This document shows positions 16,802 through 25,132 of a stretch of DNA of 64,000 nt, in pieces (within the stretch, counting starts at the first letter, position 1; the number at the start of each line of letters is the position of its first letter). Position numbers and translations under genes: made by a program. The DNA is from Streptomyces sp. Tu 3180. Its GTDB lineage: Bacteria > Actinomycetota > Actinomycetes > Streptomycetales > Streptomycetaceae. The stretch is taken from contig NZ_WOXS01000002.1 of NCBI RefSeq assembly GCF_009852415.1, forward strand, positions 4,442,001 to 4,506,000, given 5' to 3'. The notes under the pieces were generated by a model. The model saw nothing but the letters and a program-made list of their open reading frames with translations. It ran no database searches and had not been told where the DNA came from.

Positions 16802-18025
16802 ATGGCAGCCCGCACCGACCTCGCGTTCGACCCGTGGGACCCGGCGTTCCTCGCCGACCCGTACCCCGCCTACGCCGAGCTGCGGGAACGGGGCCGGGTG
16901 CACTTCTTCGAGCCGACGAACCAGTGGCTGGTCCCGCACCACGCCGACGTCTCGGCGCTGCTGCGCGACCGGCGCCTGGGCCGGACGTACCTGCACCGCT
17001 TCAGCCACGAGGAGTTCGGCCGGACGGCCCCGCCGCCGGAGCACGACCCGTTCCACACCCTCAACGACCACGGCATGCTCGACCTGGAGCCGCCGGACCA
17101 CACCCGGATCCGGCGCCTGGTGTCGAAGGCGTTCACCCCGCGCACGGTGGAGCGCCTCGGGCCGTACGTCCGGGGGCTCGCGGAGGACCTGGTGTCCGCG
17201 CTGGCCGAGGCGGGCGGCGGCGACCTGCTCAAGGACGTGGCCGAGCCACTGCCGGTCGCGGTGATCGCCGAGATGCTCGGCATCCCGGAGTCCGACCGGG
17301 CCCCGCTGCGCCCCTGGTCGGCGGACATCTGCGGGATGTACGAGCTGAACCCGCCGCAGGAGGCGGCGGCGAAGGCGGTCCGGGCGTCGGCCGAGTTCTC
17401 GGACTACCTGCGCGAGCTGATCGCCGAGCGCCGCAAGAACCCCGGCGACGACCTGATCTCGGGCCTGATCGCCGCCCACGACGAGGACGACGACCGGCTC
17501 ACCGAGCAGGAGATGATCTCCACCTGCGTCCTGCTGCTGAACGCGGGCCACGAGGCCACCGTGAACTCCACGGTGAACGGCTGGTGGGCGCTGTTCCGCC
17601 ACCCCGACCAGCTCGCCGCCCTGCGCGCGGACCACTCCCTGGTCCCCTCCGCCGTGGAGGAGCTGATGCGCTACGACACCCCGCTCCAGCTCTTCGAGCG
17701 CTGGGTGCTCGACGAGATCGAGATCGACGGCCGGGTGATCCCGAGGGGCGCGGAGATCGCGATGCTCTTCGGCTCCGCCAACCACGACCCGGCGGTCTTC
17801 ACCGACCCGTCCCGCCTGGACCTGACCCGCGCCGACAACCCGCACATCTCCTTCAGCGCCGGCATCCACTACTGCATCGGCGCGCCGCTGGCCCGCATCG
17901 AACTGGCGGCCTCGATGACGGCCCTGCTGGAGAAGGCCCCGACGCTGCGGCTCGCGGAGGAGCCGAGGAGGAAGCCGAACTTCGTCATCCGGGGGCTGGA
18001 GGGGCTGGCCGTGGAGGTGGGGTGA
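16802..18025 (+). CDS. Cytochrome P450, CYP107-like
   Basis: A 407-residue bacterial P450. The I-helix oxygen-binding motif is 'LLNAGHEATVN' (Ala where AGHET usually has Thr one place on), the K-helix ExxR is 'EELMRYDTP', and the haem loop 'FSAGIHYCIGAPLAR' has thiolate C358. It is soluble and needs a ferredoxin and reductase, neither of which is adjacent. Its place beside the kinase pairs recalls S. coelicolor CYP107U1, which I remember being linked to sporulation and antibiotic production; the match was not tested. Physiological substrate unknown. Confidence 0.92.
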   Translation: MAARTDLAFDPWDPAFLADPYPAYAELRERGRVHFFEPTNQWLVPHHADVSALLRDRRLGRTYLHRFSHEEFGRTAPPPEHDPFHTLNDHGMLDLEPPDHTRIRRLVSKAFTPRTVERLGPYVRGLAEDLVSALAEAGGGDLLKDVAEPLPVAVIAEMLGIPESDRAPLRPWSADICGMYELNPPQEAAAKAVRASAEFSDYLRELIAERRKNPGDDLISGLIAAHDEDDDRLTEQEMISTCVLLLNAGHEATVNSTVNGWWALFRHPDQLAALRADHSLVPSAVEELMRYDTPLQLFERWVLDEIEIDGRVIPRGAEIAMLFGSANHDPAVFTDPSRLDLTRADNPHISFSAGIHYCIGAPLARIELAASMTALLEKAPTLRLAEEPRRKPNFVIRGLEGLAVEVG

Positions 18026-18210
18026 CCACCCGTTCGTTGATCACCGGCCGGCTTCCGGCGATGGACGCGCACGGCTCGCCGAGCGGGTGTCCGCCTGCGG
18101 AGGGGGCACCACGACGGTTACGGCGGAACGCGCGTCATCCCGGTGGTCGGTGGGCATGTTCGAGCGGATCGCCGAGTTCGCCGAGCGAGAGGACGAGACC
18201 GCCGGTGCGG

Positions 18211-18425
18211 AGAGACCCCAGGCCCACGCCGAAGCCGGGATCCCCGTCCACCTGCTGATCGACCGCGCCCGTCCGCCGGTTCTCGTGCACGGTGACCCGG
18301 ACCCGAAGGCCGGCCACCGCGGCGTCCGGAAGCGCAGGCCGGGCGGGAAGGCCGTGCTTCCCGACCCCGCCGGCATCGCGTTCGACCCCGGGGAACTCAA
18401 GCCGTACATGGACCGAGGCCCCCCG
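18211..18425 (+). pseudogene. Remnant of a Uma2-family (DUF820) restriction-endonuclease-like gene
   Basis: The frame reads 'AHAEAGIPVHLLIDR', then 'VHGDPDPKAGHRGV' and 'LPDPAGIAFDPGELKPYM', the C-terminal half of Uma2-type nuclease-fold proteins. The N-terminal half with the catalytic acidic residues is absent, there is no start codon in a sensible place, and the frame has no stop, running on into the antisense of the ABC permease gene. It is best read as a decayed gene end. Uma2 genes are numerous and often degraded in Streptomyces. Confidence 0.55.
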
Positions 18426-20030
18426 TCACGTCGTCATGTCCCGGCGCCGCAGCCCGGCCAGCCCCGTCGCCACCAGGGCCGCCGCGAGGGCCGTGAGGAC
18501 CAGCACCGGGGGCCACTCCATCCCCCCGCCCGGCAGCTTCGGCAGGTGCCCGAAGGGCGACAGATCCAGCACCGCCCGCGGTACGTCCAGCGCCGGGCCG
18601 ACCCAGCCGATCAGCAGCACCGCGCCGGCCACGCCCCACGCGCCCGTCGCCGCCCGGGGCGCCAGTCCGTACAGCAGGACCGCGACGCCGCCGATCACCC
18701 ACACCGCCGGGACCTGCACCAGACACGCGCCCAGGATCGGGCCCGCCCGCTCGCCGTGACCGAGGGCGAGCCCCGCCCCCGCGAGCAGCATCAGCAGCAC
18801 CGCCCCGCCGAACGCCACCACCAGGTGCCCGGCCGCCCACCGCAGCCGTCCGACCGCCCCCGCGAGCACCGGCTCGGCCCGCCCCGAGGTCTCCTCGCCG
18901 TGCAGCCGCAGCACCGACGCCACGACGTACAGGGCGGCCACCAGGCCGAGGATCCCCACCATCGCCGCGAGGAACGCGTCCGTCAGTCCGGACTGCCCGC
19001 CCATCCGCCGGAAGACCTCCCGGGCGCCCTCGTTGTCCCCGACCAGGTCGGCCGCCCCCTGCGCCATCCCGCCGTAGACCAGTCCCGCGAGCAGGAACCC
19101 GATGCTCCAGCCGAGCACACCGCCCCGCTGCAACCGCCAGGCCAGCGCCCCCGCACTCCCCGTCCGCCCGGCGGCCGGTCCCGGCCGGCTCGGCAGGAGG
19201 CTCATGCCGAGGTCCCGGCGCCCGGCGAGCGCGTACGCCACCGCCCCCTGGACCAGCGCCGCCCCCGCGAACAGCCCCAGCACCCACCACCGTTCACCGG
19301 CGAACGGCCGCAGGTTCGTCAGCCAGCCCAGCGGCGACGCCCAGGTCAGCGGCGACGAGCCGCCGTCCGTCGCCGAGTCGCCGGCCGCCCGCAGCACGAA
19401 CGCCGCCCCGAGCACCGCCGCCGTCAGCCCCCGCGCGAGCCGCGCGCTCTCCGTCAGCTGCGCCACGATCGCCGCCATGGTGGCGAAGACCATGCCGGCG
19501 CCCGCGGTGCCCAGTCCGAACGCGAGCGCGCCCGCCGTTCCCTGCCCGGCCAGTCCGGCCGTCACCAGCAGCGCCAGGACCCCGTTCGCGACGGCCGCCG
19601 CGAGCAGGGCCGCCGTCAGCGAGGCCCTGCGGCCCACCGCCCCGGAGGCCACCAGTTCCTGGCGCCCGCTCTCCTCCTCGTCCCTGGTGTGCCGTACGAC
19701 GACGAGCAGGCCGGTCACGGCGGCCAGCGCCCCCGCGTACACCCCGACCCGCCAGGCGGTCAGCGCGCCGAGGGAGTCGCCGAAGACCGGGCCGACCATC
19801 GCGCGCAGCGAGGGGTTGGTGGCCATCTGCCCGACCAGGCCGGCGCGTTCGGCCGCGGTGCCGTACAGGCCCTTCAGCGTGCTCGGCATGGACAGCACCA
19901 TGAGGGCGTTCACCGCGACCCAGACCGGGATCATCACCCGGTCCCGGCGCAGCGCGAAACGCAGCAGGGTTCCCGTGCCCGCGAGTTCGTGTGAGCCCGC
20001 GGGCCGTGCGGTGAAGGCCGCGGCGCTCAT
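18426..20030 (-). CDS. ABC transporter permease (exporter type, two-repeat membrane protein)
   Basis: A 534-residue protein with about 12 hydrophobic segments in two similar halves ('LLRFALRRDRVMIPVWVAVNALM' opens the first and 'LAWRLQRGGVLGWSIGFLLAGLVYGG' the second). 'RHTRDEEESGRQELVASGAVGR' and 'HGEETSGRAEPVLAGAVGR' are the repeated cytoplasmic loops typical of actinobacterial 'polyketide antibiotic exporter' permeases. It pairs with the ATPase gene, whose stop overlaps this start by 4 bases (ATGA). Substrate unknown; antibiotic or other amphiphile efflux is likely from the family and the adjacent MarR-type regulator. Confidence 0.85.
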   Translation of the reverse strand: MSAAAFTARPAGSHELAGTGTLLRFALRRDRVMIPVWVAVNALMVLSMPSTLKGLYGTAAERAGLVGQMATNPSLRAMVGPVFGDSLGALTAWRVGVYAGALAAVTGLLVVVRHTRDEEESGRQELVASGAVGRRASLTAALLAAAVANGVLALLVTAGLAGQGTAGALAFGLGTAGAGMVFATMAAIVAQLTESARLARGLTAAVLGAAFVLRAAGDSATDGGSSPLTWASPLGWLTNLRPFAGERWWVLGLFAGAALVQGAVAYALAGRRDLGMSLLPSRPGPAAGRTGSAGALAWRLQRGGVLGWSIGFLLAGLVYGGMAQGAADLVGDNEGAREVFRRMGGQSGLTDAFLAAMVGILGLVAALYVVASVLRLHGEETSGRAEPVLAGAVGRLRWAAGHLVVAFGGAVLLMLLAGAGLALGHGERAGPILGACLVQVPAVWVIGGVAVLLYGLAPRAATGAWGVAGAVLLIGWVGPALDVPRAVLDLSPFGHLPKLPGGGMEWPPVLVLTALAAALVATGLAGLRRRDMTT

Positions 20031-20938
20031 CGGACGGTCACCCCGCTGTCGGCGGCCCCGTCCCGGTAGTGCCGCAGGAAGAGCTCCTCCAGCGTCGGCG
20101 GGGTCGACGTCAGCGACCGCACGCCCGACTCGCTCAGCGAGCGCAGCACCGCGTCCAGCTTGTCGGTGTCGACCTGGAGCCGTACGCGCCGCCCCTGTAC
20201 GTCGAGGTCGTGCACGCCGGGCAGTCCGGCGAGCCCGTTCGGCGGGCCGGCGAGCTCGGCGCTCACGCTCGTGCGGGTCAGATGGCGCAGCTCGGCGAGC
20301 GAACCGCTCTCCACGGTCCGCCCCTTGCGGATGATGCTGACCCGGTCGCACAGCTCCTCCACCTCGCTGAGGATGTGCGAGGACAGCAGCACCGTCCGCC
20401 CGCGCTCCCGCTCCTCGGCGACGCAGCGCCGGAAGACCTCCTCCATCAGCGGGTCGAGGCCGGACGTCGGTTCGTCCAGGATCAGCAGGTCCACGTCGGA
20501 GGCGAACGCGGCGACCAGGGCGACCTTCTGCCGGTTGCCCTTGGAGTACGTCCGCCCCTTCTTCGCCGGGTCCAGCTCGAACCGCTCGATCAGCTCGGCG
20601 CGGCGGTGCGGGTCCAGGCCCCCGCGCAGACGTCCGTACAGGTCGATGACCTCGCCCCCGGAGAGGTTGCGCCACAGGGTCACGTCGCCGGGGACGTAGG
20701 CGATGCGCCGGTGGATCTCCACCGCGTCCGTCCACGGGTCCCGGCCGAGCACCCGGGCTGCTCCGGAGTCGGCGCGCAGCAGGCCGAGCAGGACGCGCAG
20801 GGTGGTGGACTTCCCGGAACCGTTGGGTCCGAGGAAGCCGTGGACCTCGCCGGACTCGACGCTCAGGTCGAGACCGGCGAGCGCGTGCGTGCGGCCGAAC
20901 GACTTGTGGAGTCCGGAGACGCTGATGGCCTTGGTCAT
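20027..20938 (-). CDS. ABC transporter ATP-binding protein
   Basis: A 303-residue ATPase. Walker A 'GPNGSGKST', a divergent signature 'YSKGNRQKVALVAAF' in place of LSGGQ, Walker B 'LLILDEPTSGLDPL', and switch His in 'VLLSSHILSEVEELCDRV'. The last ~80 residues form the C-terminal domain seen in DrrA/CcmA-type exporters. It powers the permease encoded downstream. It is divergently transcribed from the MarR-type gene across a 104-base region with palindromic operator sequence. Confidence 0.92.
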   Translation of the reverse strand: MTKAISVSGLHKSFGRTHALAGLDLSVESGEVHGFLGPNGSGKSTTLRVLLGLLRADSGAARVLGRDPWTDAVEIHRRIAYVPGDVTLWRNLSGGEVIDLYGRLRGGLDPHRRAELIERFELDPAKKGRTYSKGNRQKVALVAAFASDVDLLILDEPTSGLDPLMEEVFRRCVAEERERGRTVLLSSHILSEVEELCDRVSIIRKGRTVESGSLAELRHLTRTSVSAELAGPPNGLAGLPGVHDLDVQGRRVRLQVDTDKLDAVLRSLSESGVRSLTSTPPTLEELFLRHYRDGAADSGVTVR

Positions 20939-20950
20939 GTTTTGGAACGT

Positions 20951-20987
20951 ACGCTTCTTTCAGAAATTTGTGAAGTTAAGGAAGCGT
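20951..20987. promoter_or_regulatory. Operator region of the divergent ABC exporter / MarR-type regulator genes
   Basis: TTCAGAAATTTGTGAA (20959-20974) is a palindrome with 14 of 16 positions matching. A wider arm pair, ACGCTTCTTT (20951-20960) and AAGGAAGCGT (20978-20987), matches at 9 of 10. The AT-rich stretch stands out against the GC-rich surroundings and lies over the likely promoters of both genes, so the regulator probably binds here and controls the exporter and itself. Confidence 0.6.
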
Positions 20988-21000
20988 ATGAATCGGTGGC

Positions 21001-21006
21001 TAGACT
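21001..21006 (+). promoter_or_regulatory. -10 hexamer TAGACT of the MarR-type regulator gene
   Basis: TAGACT fits TANNNT and lies 36 bases before the ATG at 21043, immediately downstream of the operator palindromes. Confidence 0.4.
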
Positions 21007-21042
21007 GACGGGAGCTGTCTGAGCAGGGGAGATGATCGGGCG

Positions 21043-21540
21043 ATGGCGGAACCGGCCGGGGCGGTCCGGGACCCGGAGGCGGTCTCGCGGTTCGTGGAGC
21101 ACTTCGCGGCGCAACTGGTGGAGGCCGGGCTGCCGCGGATGCCCGCGCGCGTCTTCGGCGCCCTGCTCGCGTCCGACACGGGCGTGCTGACCTCCGCCGA
21201 GCTGGGCGAACAGCTCAAGGTCTCACCGGCCGCGGTCTCCGGTGCGGTGCGCTACCTGGCGCAGCAGCACATGGTCTCGCGCGAGCGGGAGCCCGGCTCG
21301 CGCCGGGAGCGGTACCGGGTGCACGGCGACCAGTGGTACGAGGCCCTCACCAACCGCGAGGCCGTCATCCGGCGCTGGGAGGACGCCCTGCGCGAGGGCG
21401 TCACCAACCTGGGCGCGGACACCCCGGCGGGCCGCCGGCTGGCGGAGACGCTGGCCTTCTTCGAGTTCGTCGAGAAGGAGGTCGAGGCGATGATGGAGCG
21501 CTGGCGGGCGTACCGGGCGGAGCGGTTCGGGCGGGACTGA
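21043..21540 (+). CDS. MarR/GbsR-type transcriptional regulator
   Basis: A 165-residue winged-helix protein: 'ARVFGALLASDTGVLTSAELGEQLKVSPAAVSGAVRYLAQQHMVSRERE' holds the helix-turn-helix and the wing 'PGSRRERYRVH'. The C-terminal helices would form the dimer. It faces the ABC exporter operon across an operator-rich gap, the classical arrangement of a repressor released by the exported compound. Ligand unknown. Confidence 0.85.
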   Translation: MAEPAGAVRDPEAVSRFVEHFAAQLVEAGLPRMPARVFGALLASDTGVLTSAELGEQLKVSPAAVSGAVRYLAQQHMVSREREPGSRRERYRVHGDQWYEALTNREAVIRRWEDALREGVTNLGADTPAGRRLAETLAFFEFVEKEVEAMMERWRAYRAERFGRD

Positions 21541-21710
21541 CGCCGTCGGGCGGCCACGGGGCGCCGCGGGCCGCCGGCCGGCGCGGACCGCCCGGCCCGG
21601 TCCGTCCGTCTCGTCCGGCCCGCCCCTCCCGCTCGGTCCCCGGCCTCGCGGGGCGACCGGGCCGCCCGCCCCGGCGTCTCCGGTGTCTTTGGCGTCTCCG
21701 GCCTCCCCGC

Positions 21711-22559
21711 TCACCGGTCCGGCAGCACCAGCCCCAGCGCCGCCTCCTGCACCGTCCACGTCCGCGTCCGCACCGGCCCCGACACCACCGCGTCCGCCCG
21801 GTACCGGAAGTGCGCGCCCGACACGGTCACCGCGCGGCCCTCGGCCACCAGGGGGGACGCCTCCGCGCCCACCGACGCCGGCCGCACCTCGACCCGGGCC
21901 GCCCCGAAGGCACCGGGGACGACCGACACGGCCCGCACCGGCTGGTGCAGGTCGACGAGCGTCTTCCCGTCGACCTCCACCCGCAGCCGCGCGGGCCCCG
22001 ACTCGGGAGCGGAGACGGCCCCGGACGGCCGGGGCGGCACCAGGGTCCGCACGAGGGAGCGGCACGTGCGCAGCCAGGGACGCCCCGCCACGGTCTCCCG
22101 CACCGGGGCCGTGCCGAGGGGCGGGATCCGCACCGCGCCGAGCACCACGCCGTCGCTGTCGTCCACCAGCAGGTCCATCCGCCGCTCGGCCCCGTCCAGC
22201 ACGGCCCGCGCCGCGGCCACCGCCCCCATCGGCACCCCCAGCGACCGGGCGAGGTTCAGCGCGCCCCCGACCGGCACGAGCGACAGGACACAATCGGCCA
22301 GTTCCCGCCGGCGGTGCAGCAGCGCGACCGCCCGCACCAGGGCGCGGTCGTCCCCGATCACCACCGGCCGCCGCGACCCGCGCCGGGCCAGTGCCCGGGC
22401 GAACTCCTCCGGCCCGTCCGGCAGGCACAGCTTCGTCGGCGCACCCGCGCTGAGCACGTCCTTCGCGATGCGCACGGACTCGCCGTCCCTGCGACGGGCG
22501 ACCGGATCGATGACCACCAGGAGCTGATCGGACGTCGCGGAAGTCGCCACCTCGGCCAT
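21711..22559 (-). CDS. Diacylglycerol-kinase-catalytic-domain-like protein with altered ATP loop
   Basis: A 282-residue protein. It begins 'QLLVVIDPVARRRDGESV', in the position of the kinase opening strand, and has 'LSLVPVGGALNLARSLGVP', corresponding to the family's P-x-G-T-x-N-x-x-A-R motif. The essential GGDGT loop, however, reads 'VIGDDRALVRAV', so two glycines are missing and it may not phosphorylate lipids. The C-terminal beta domain ('LRVEVDGKTLVDLHQPVRAVSVVPGAF') is kept. Start ATG at 22559 follows GAGGAAGCGAGG on the minus strand. It is divergent from purA; its function is not established. Confidence 0.65.
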   Translation of the reverse strand: MAEVATSATSDQLLVVIDPVARRRDGESVRIAKDVLSAGAPTKLCLPDGPEEFARALARRGSRRPVVIGDDRALVRAVALLHRRRELADCVLSLVPVGGALNLARSLGVPMGAVAAARAVLDGAERRMDLLVDDSDGVVLGAVRIPPLGTAPVRETVAGRPWLRTCRSLVRTLVPPRPSGAVSAPESGPARLRVEVDGKTLVDLHQPVRAVSVVPGAFGAARVEVRPASVGAEASPLVAEGRAVTVSGAHFRYRADAVVSGPVRTRTWTVQEAALGLVLPDR

Positions 22560-22575
22560 GCCTCGCTTCCTCGGG

Positions 22576-22581
22576 TAGCAT
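22576..22581 (+). promoter_or_regulatory. -10 hexamer TAGCAT of the purA promoter (candidate)
   Basis: TAGCAT fits TANNNT. A transcript starting about 7 bases on would have the hairpin at 22593-22620 almost at its 5' end, giving a ~155-base purA leader. Confidence 0.4.
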
Positions 22582-22592
22582 CTTTGTGCAAG

Positions 22593-22620
22593 AGCCCCTT
22601 GCGCTATTGCGCCAGGGGCT
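22593..22620 (+). promoter_or_regulatory. Hairpin in the purA leader
   Basis: AGCCCCTTGCGC pairs with GCGCCAGGGGCT (11 of 12) around a TATT loop and is followed by TCGTCTATTCC. It looks like a terminator, yet no + strand gene lies upstream, so it is either a 5' stabilising or attenuator hairpin, or the end of a very short RNA. Confidence 0.5.
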
Positions 22621-22744
22621 TCGTCTATTCCGGGGCATCCGGTCCGACGGTTGGCGGCCAACGGTGGTCGCGGTGCACGCGGCGGTGATCCTCCGCGTAC
22701 GCCCCTGACCTTGGACATGCCCCGCCCGGAAGGGGTGTACGCGC

Positions 22745-24028
22745 GTGCCCGCACTTGTGCTGCTCGGTGCTCAGTGGGGTGACGAAGGCAAGGGAAAGGC
22801 GACGGACCTGCTCGGTGGTTCCGTCGACTATGTGGTGCGCTACCAGGGCGGCAACAACGCCGGCCACACGGTAGTCGTGGGCGACCAGAAGTACGCCCTC
22901 CACCTGCTCCCTTCCGGAATCCTGTCCCCCGGCTGCACGCCGGTCATCGGCAACGGCGTCGTCGTCGACCCCTCGGTCCTGCTCTCCGAGCTGAGCGGGC
23001 TCAACGAGCGCGGCGTCGACACGTCCAAGCTCCTGATCAGCGGCAACGCGCACATCATCACGCCGTACAACGTGACGGTGGACAAGGTGACCGAGCGCTT
23101 CCTCGGCAAGCGCAAGATCGGGACCACGGGCCGGGGCATCGGCCCGACCTACGCCGACAAGATCAACCGCGTCGGCATCCGCGTCCAGGACCTGTACGAC
23201 GAGTCGATCCTGACCCAGAAGGTCGAGGCGGCCCTCGACGTCAAGAACCAGATCCTGACCAAGCTCTACAACCGGCGCGCGATCGCCGTGGAGCAGGTGG
23301 TCGAGGAGCTGCTGGGCTACGCGGACAAGCTCGCCCCGTACGTCGCCGACACCGTGCTGGTCCTGAACCAGGCGCTGGAGCAGGACAAGGTGGTCCTCTT
23401 CGAGGGCGGCCAGGGCACGCTGCTGGACATCGACCACGGCACGTACCCCTTCGTGACCTCGTCGAACCCGACCGCGGGCGGCGCCTGCACGGGCGCCGGC
23501 GTGGGCCCGACGAAGATCAGCCGCGTCATCGGCATCCTGAAGGCGTACACGACCCGCGTGGGCGCCGGTCCGTTCCCGACGGAGCTCTTCGACGAGGACG
23601 GCGAGGCGCTGCGCCGCATCGGCGGCGAGCGCGGCGTCACCACCGGCCGTGACCGCCGCTGCGGCTGGTTCGACGCGGTCATCGCCCGCTACGCGACCCG
23701 GGTGAACGGCCTGACCGACTTCTTCCTCACCAAGCTCGACGTGCTCACGGGCTGGGAGCAGATCCCGGTCTGCGTGGCGTACGAGATCGACGGCAAGCGC
23801 GTCGAGGAGCTGCCGTACTCGCAGACGGACTTCCACCACGCGAAGCCGGTCTACGAGATGCTGCCGGGCTGGTCCGAGGACATCAGCAAGGCGAAGTCCT
23901 TCTCCGACCTGCCGAAGAACGCCCAGGCGTACGTCAAGGCCCTGGAGGAGATGTCCGGCGCCCCGATCTCCGCGATCGGCGTGGGCCCGGGCCGGGACGA
24001 GACGATCGAGATCAACTCGTTCCTCTGA
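22745..24028 (+). CDS. purA: Adenylosuccinate synthetase
   Basis: A 427-residue enzyme that joins IMP and aspartate with GTP to form adenylosuccinate, the first committed step to AMP. The signature 'LGAQWGDEGKGKATDLL' is at residues 7-23, with 'GGNNAGHTVV', 'GTTGRGIGPTYADK', the GTP-binding 'TKLDVLTGWEQIPVC' region and 'GVTTGRDRRCGWFD'. Length is standard. GTG start. A 185-base leader with a hairpin lies upstream, and a strong terminator lies downstream. Confidence 0.97.
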   Translation: MPALVLLGAQWGDEGKGKATDLLGGSVDYVVRYQGGNNAGHTVVVGDQKYALHLLPSGILSPGCTPVIGNGVVVDPSVLLSELSGLNERGVDTSKLLISGNAHIITPYNVTVDKVTERFLGKRKIGTTGRGIGPTYADKINRVGIRVQDLYDESILTQKVEAALDVKNQILTKLYNRRAIAVEQVVEELLGYADKLAPYVADTVLVLNQALEQDKVVLFEGGQGTLLDIDHGTYPFVTSSNPTAGGACTGAGVGPTKISRVIGILKAYTTRVGAGPFPTELFDEDGEALRRIGGERGVTTGRDRRCGWFDAVIARYATRVNGLTDFFLTKLDVLTGWEQIPVCVAYEIDGKRVEELPYSQTDFHHAKPVYEMLPGWSEDISKAKSFSDLPKNAQAYVKALEEMSGAPISAIGVGPGRDETIEINSFL

Positions 24029-24040
24029 GCGAGCCTTCCC

Positions 24041-24072
24041 GTAGGCCCGTAGGCCCGTAGGCCCGTAGGCCC
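24041..24072 (+). repeat. Four tandem copies of GTAGGCCC
   Basis: The 8-base unit GTAGGCCC is repeated four times without change directly after purA, before its terminator. It is probably a slippage-generated simple repeat; copy number may vary between strains. Confidence 0.8.
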
Positions 24073-24081
24073 GGAGAGCGG

Positions 24082-24126
24082 AAGGGGGACGGCCGGCGCG
24101 GTGGATCCGCCCGGCCGTCCCCCTTT
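24082..24126 (+). terminator. Strong terminator between purA and the DMT transporter gene
   Basis: A perfect 13-bp GGGGGACGGCCGG stem, extended by A-T pairs at its foot and ending in TTTT. As it is symmetric and lies between convergent genes, it can act in both directions. Confidence 0.8.
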
Positions 24127-24161
24127 TCCCCGGCTTCCCCCGGCTTCCCCCGGCCCTCCCC

Positions 24162-25052
24162 TCAGCGCGAGGCGCCCCGCGGCGCGCGACGGGCGCCCCC
24201 GCGGTGGACGACGACGACCGCCGCGAGGCCGACGGCCAGGCCGAGGGCGGTCTGCGGACCGAACGGCTCGCCGAACATGAGGGCTCCCCAGACCGCCGTG
24301 ACCGGGGCCATGAGGAACATGAGCGTGTTGACCTCGGTGACTCCGGAACGCCGCAGGATGAGCCAGTACAGCCCGTACCCGCCGAAGGTCGGCAGGACCA
24401 CGAGCCAGGTGATCGCGACCCAGAAGGAGGGTCCGGCGGGCGGCTCGGCGGCTCCGGTGCCCACCGCGAGCGCCGTGAAGACGACGGCGCTGGTGGCGCA
24501 GTGGACGGTCAGCGACACCACGGGCGCGACCCGCACGCGGGAGCGGCCCTCCAGGAACGTGGCCGCCACCAGGGAGAGCATGCCGAGGAAGGGGACGAGG
24601 TAGGCCCACCAGGCCGCACCGGTGCCGGCCGCGGCGTCGGCCAGGGTGACGAGGGCGACGCCGCTCACCCCCAGGCACAGGCCGAGCCACTGCCGGCGCG
24701 AGACGTACTGGCGCAGCAGCGGTCCGGCGAGGGCTCCGGCGACGAGCGGCTGGACGCCGTCGATCAGGGCCGTGGTGCCGCTGGAGACCCCGAGCTGGAT
24801 CGCGTGGTAGACGGTGAGCAGGTAGCCGCTCTGCGACAGCGCGCCGATCACGGCCTGCCGGGCCACGTCCCGGGCCCCGAGGCCCCGCCACGACGCCCGG
24901 GAGAAGGCGGCGACGGCCACCAGGACGACGGCCAGGGGCAGGAACCGCCACATCAGGACCGTGACCGCGGACGCGCTGTCCGCGCCGAGCTTGGCCCCGA
25001 TGAACCCGGAGCTCCAGCAGAGCACGAAGGCGGTCGAGAGCAGGAGGTTCAT
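24162..25052 (-). CDS. DMT-superfamily (EamA) transporter
   Basis: A 296-residue membrane protein with ten hydrophobic helices in two EamA repeats. It opens 'LLLSTAFVLCWSSGFIGAKLG', the usual EamA first helix, and has 'ALIDGVQPLVAGALAGPLL' at the end of repeat one and 'LMFLMAPVTAVWGALMFGEPF' at the end of repeat two. Such proteins export amino acids or other metabolites. It is divergent from a TetR-type gene with two operator palindromes between them, so its expression is probably controlled by that regulator. Confidence 0.87.
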   Translation of the reverse strand: MNLLLSTAFVLCWSSGFIGAKLGADSASAVTVLMWRFLPLAVVLVAVAAFSRASWRGLGARDVARQAVIGALSQSGYLLTVYHAIQLGVSSGTTALIDGVQPLVAGALAGPLLRQYVSRRQWLGLCLGVSGVALVTLADAAAGTGAAWWAYLVPFLGMLSLVAATFLEGRSRVRVAPVVSLTVHCATSAVVFTALAVGTGAAEPPAGPSFWVAITWLVVLPTFGGYGLYWLILRRSGVTEVNTLMFLMAPVTAVWGALMFGEPFGPQTALGLAVGLAAVVVVHRGGARRAPRGASR

Positions 25053-25077
25053 GCCGTCCCCTCCGGTCGTCCCCCGA

Positions 25078-25122
25078 GTAAACAGGTCGGTTTACCCAGT
25101 ACCCGCTATACAGATCGGTATA
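25078..25122. promoter_or_regulatory. Two TetR-type operator palindromes
   Basis: GTAAACAGGTCGGTTTAC (25078-25095) and TATACAGATCGGTATA (25107-25122) are near-perfect palindromes with centres 28 bases apart. Both carry a core of the form ACAG(G/A)TCGGT, indicating one binding protein. They lie between the divergent transporter and TetR genes, and the second overlaps the likely -10 sequence (TATACC) of the regulator gene. Confidence 0.7.
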
Positions 25123-25132
25123 CCTTGGGGGC

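Noticed and set aside
18087..19994. A 635-codon open frame on the + strand across the ABC permease gene
   Set aside because: Beyond about 18425 it is the antisense of a well-supported membrane protein and reads as Arg/Gln/Pro-rich noise; only the Uma2-like beginning is meaningful.
24041..24072. Possible CRISPR-like array (four 8-base repeats)
   Set aside because: The units are contiguous with no spacers and only 8 bases long; this is a simple tandem repeat.
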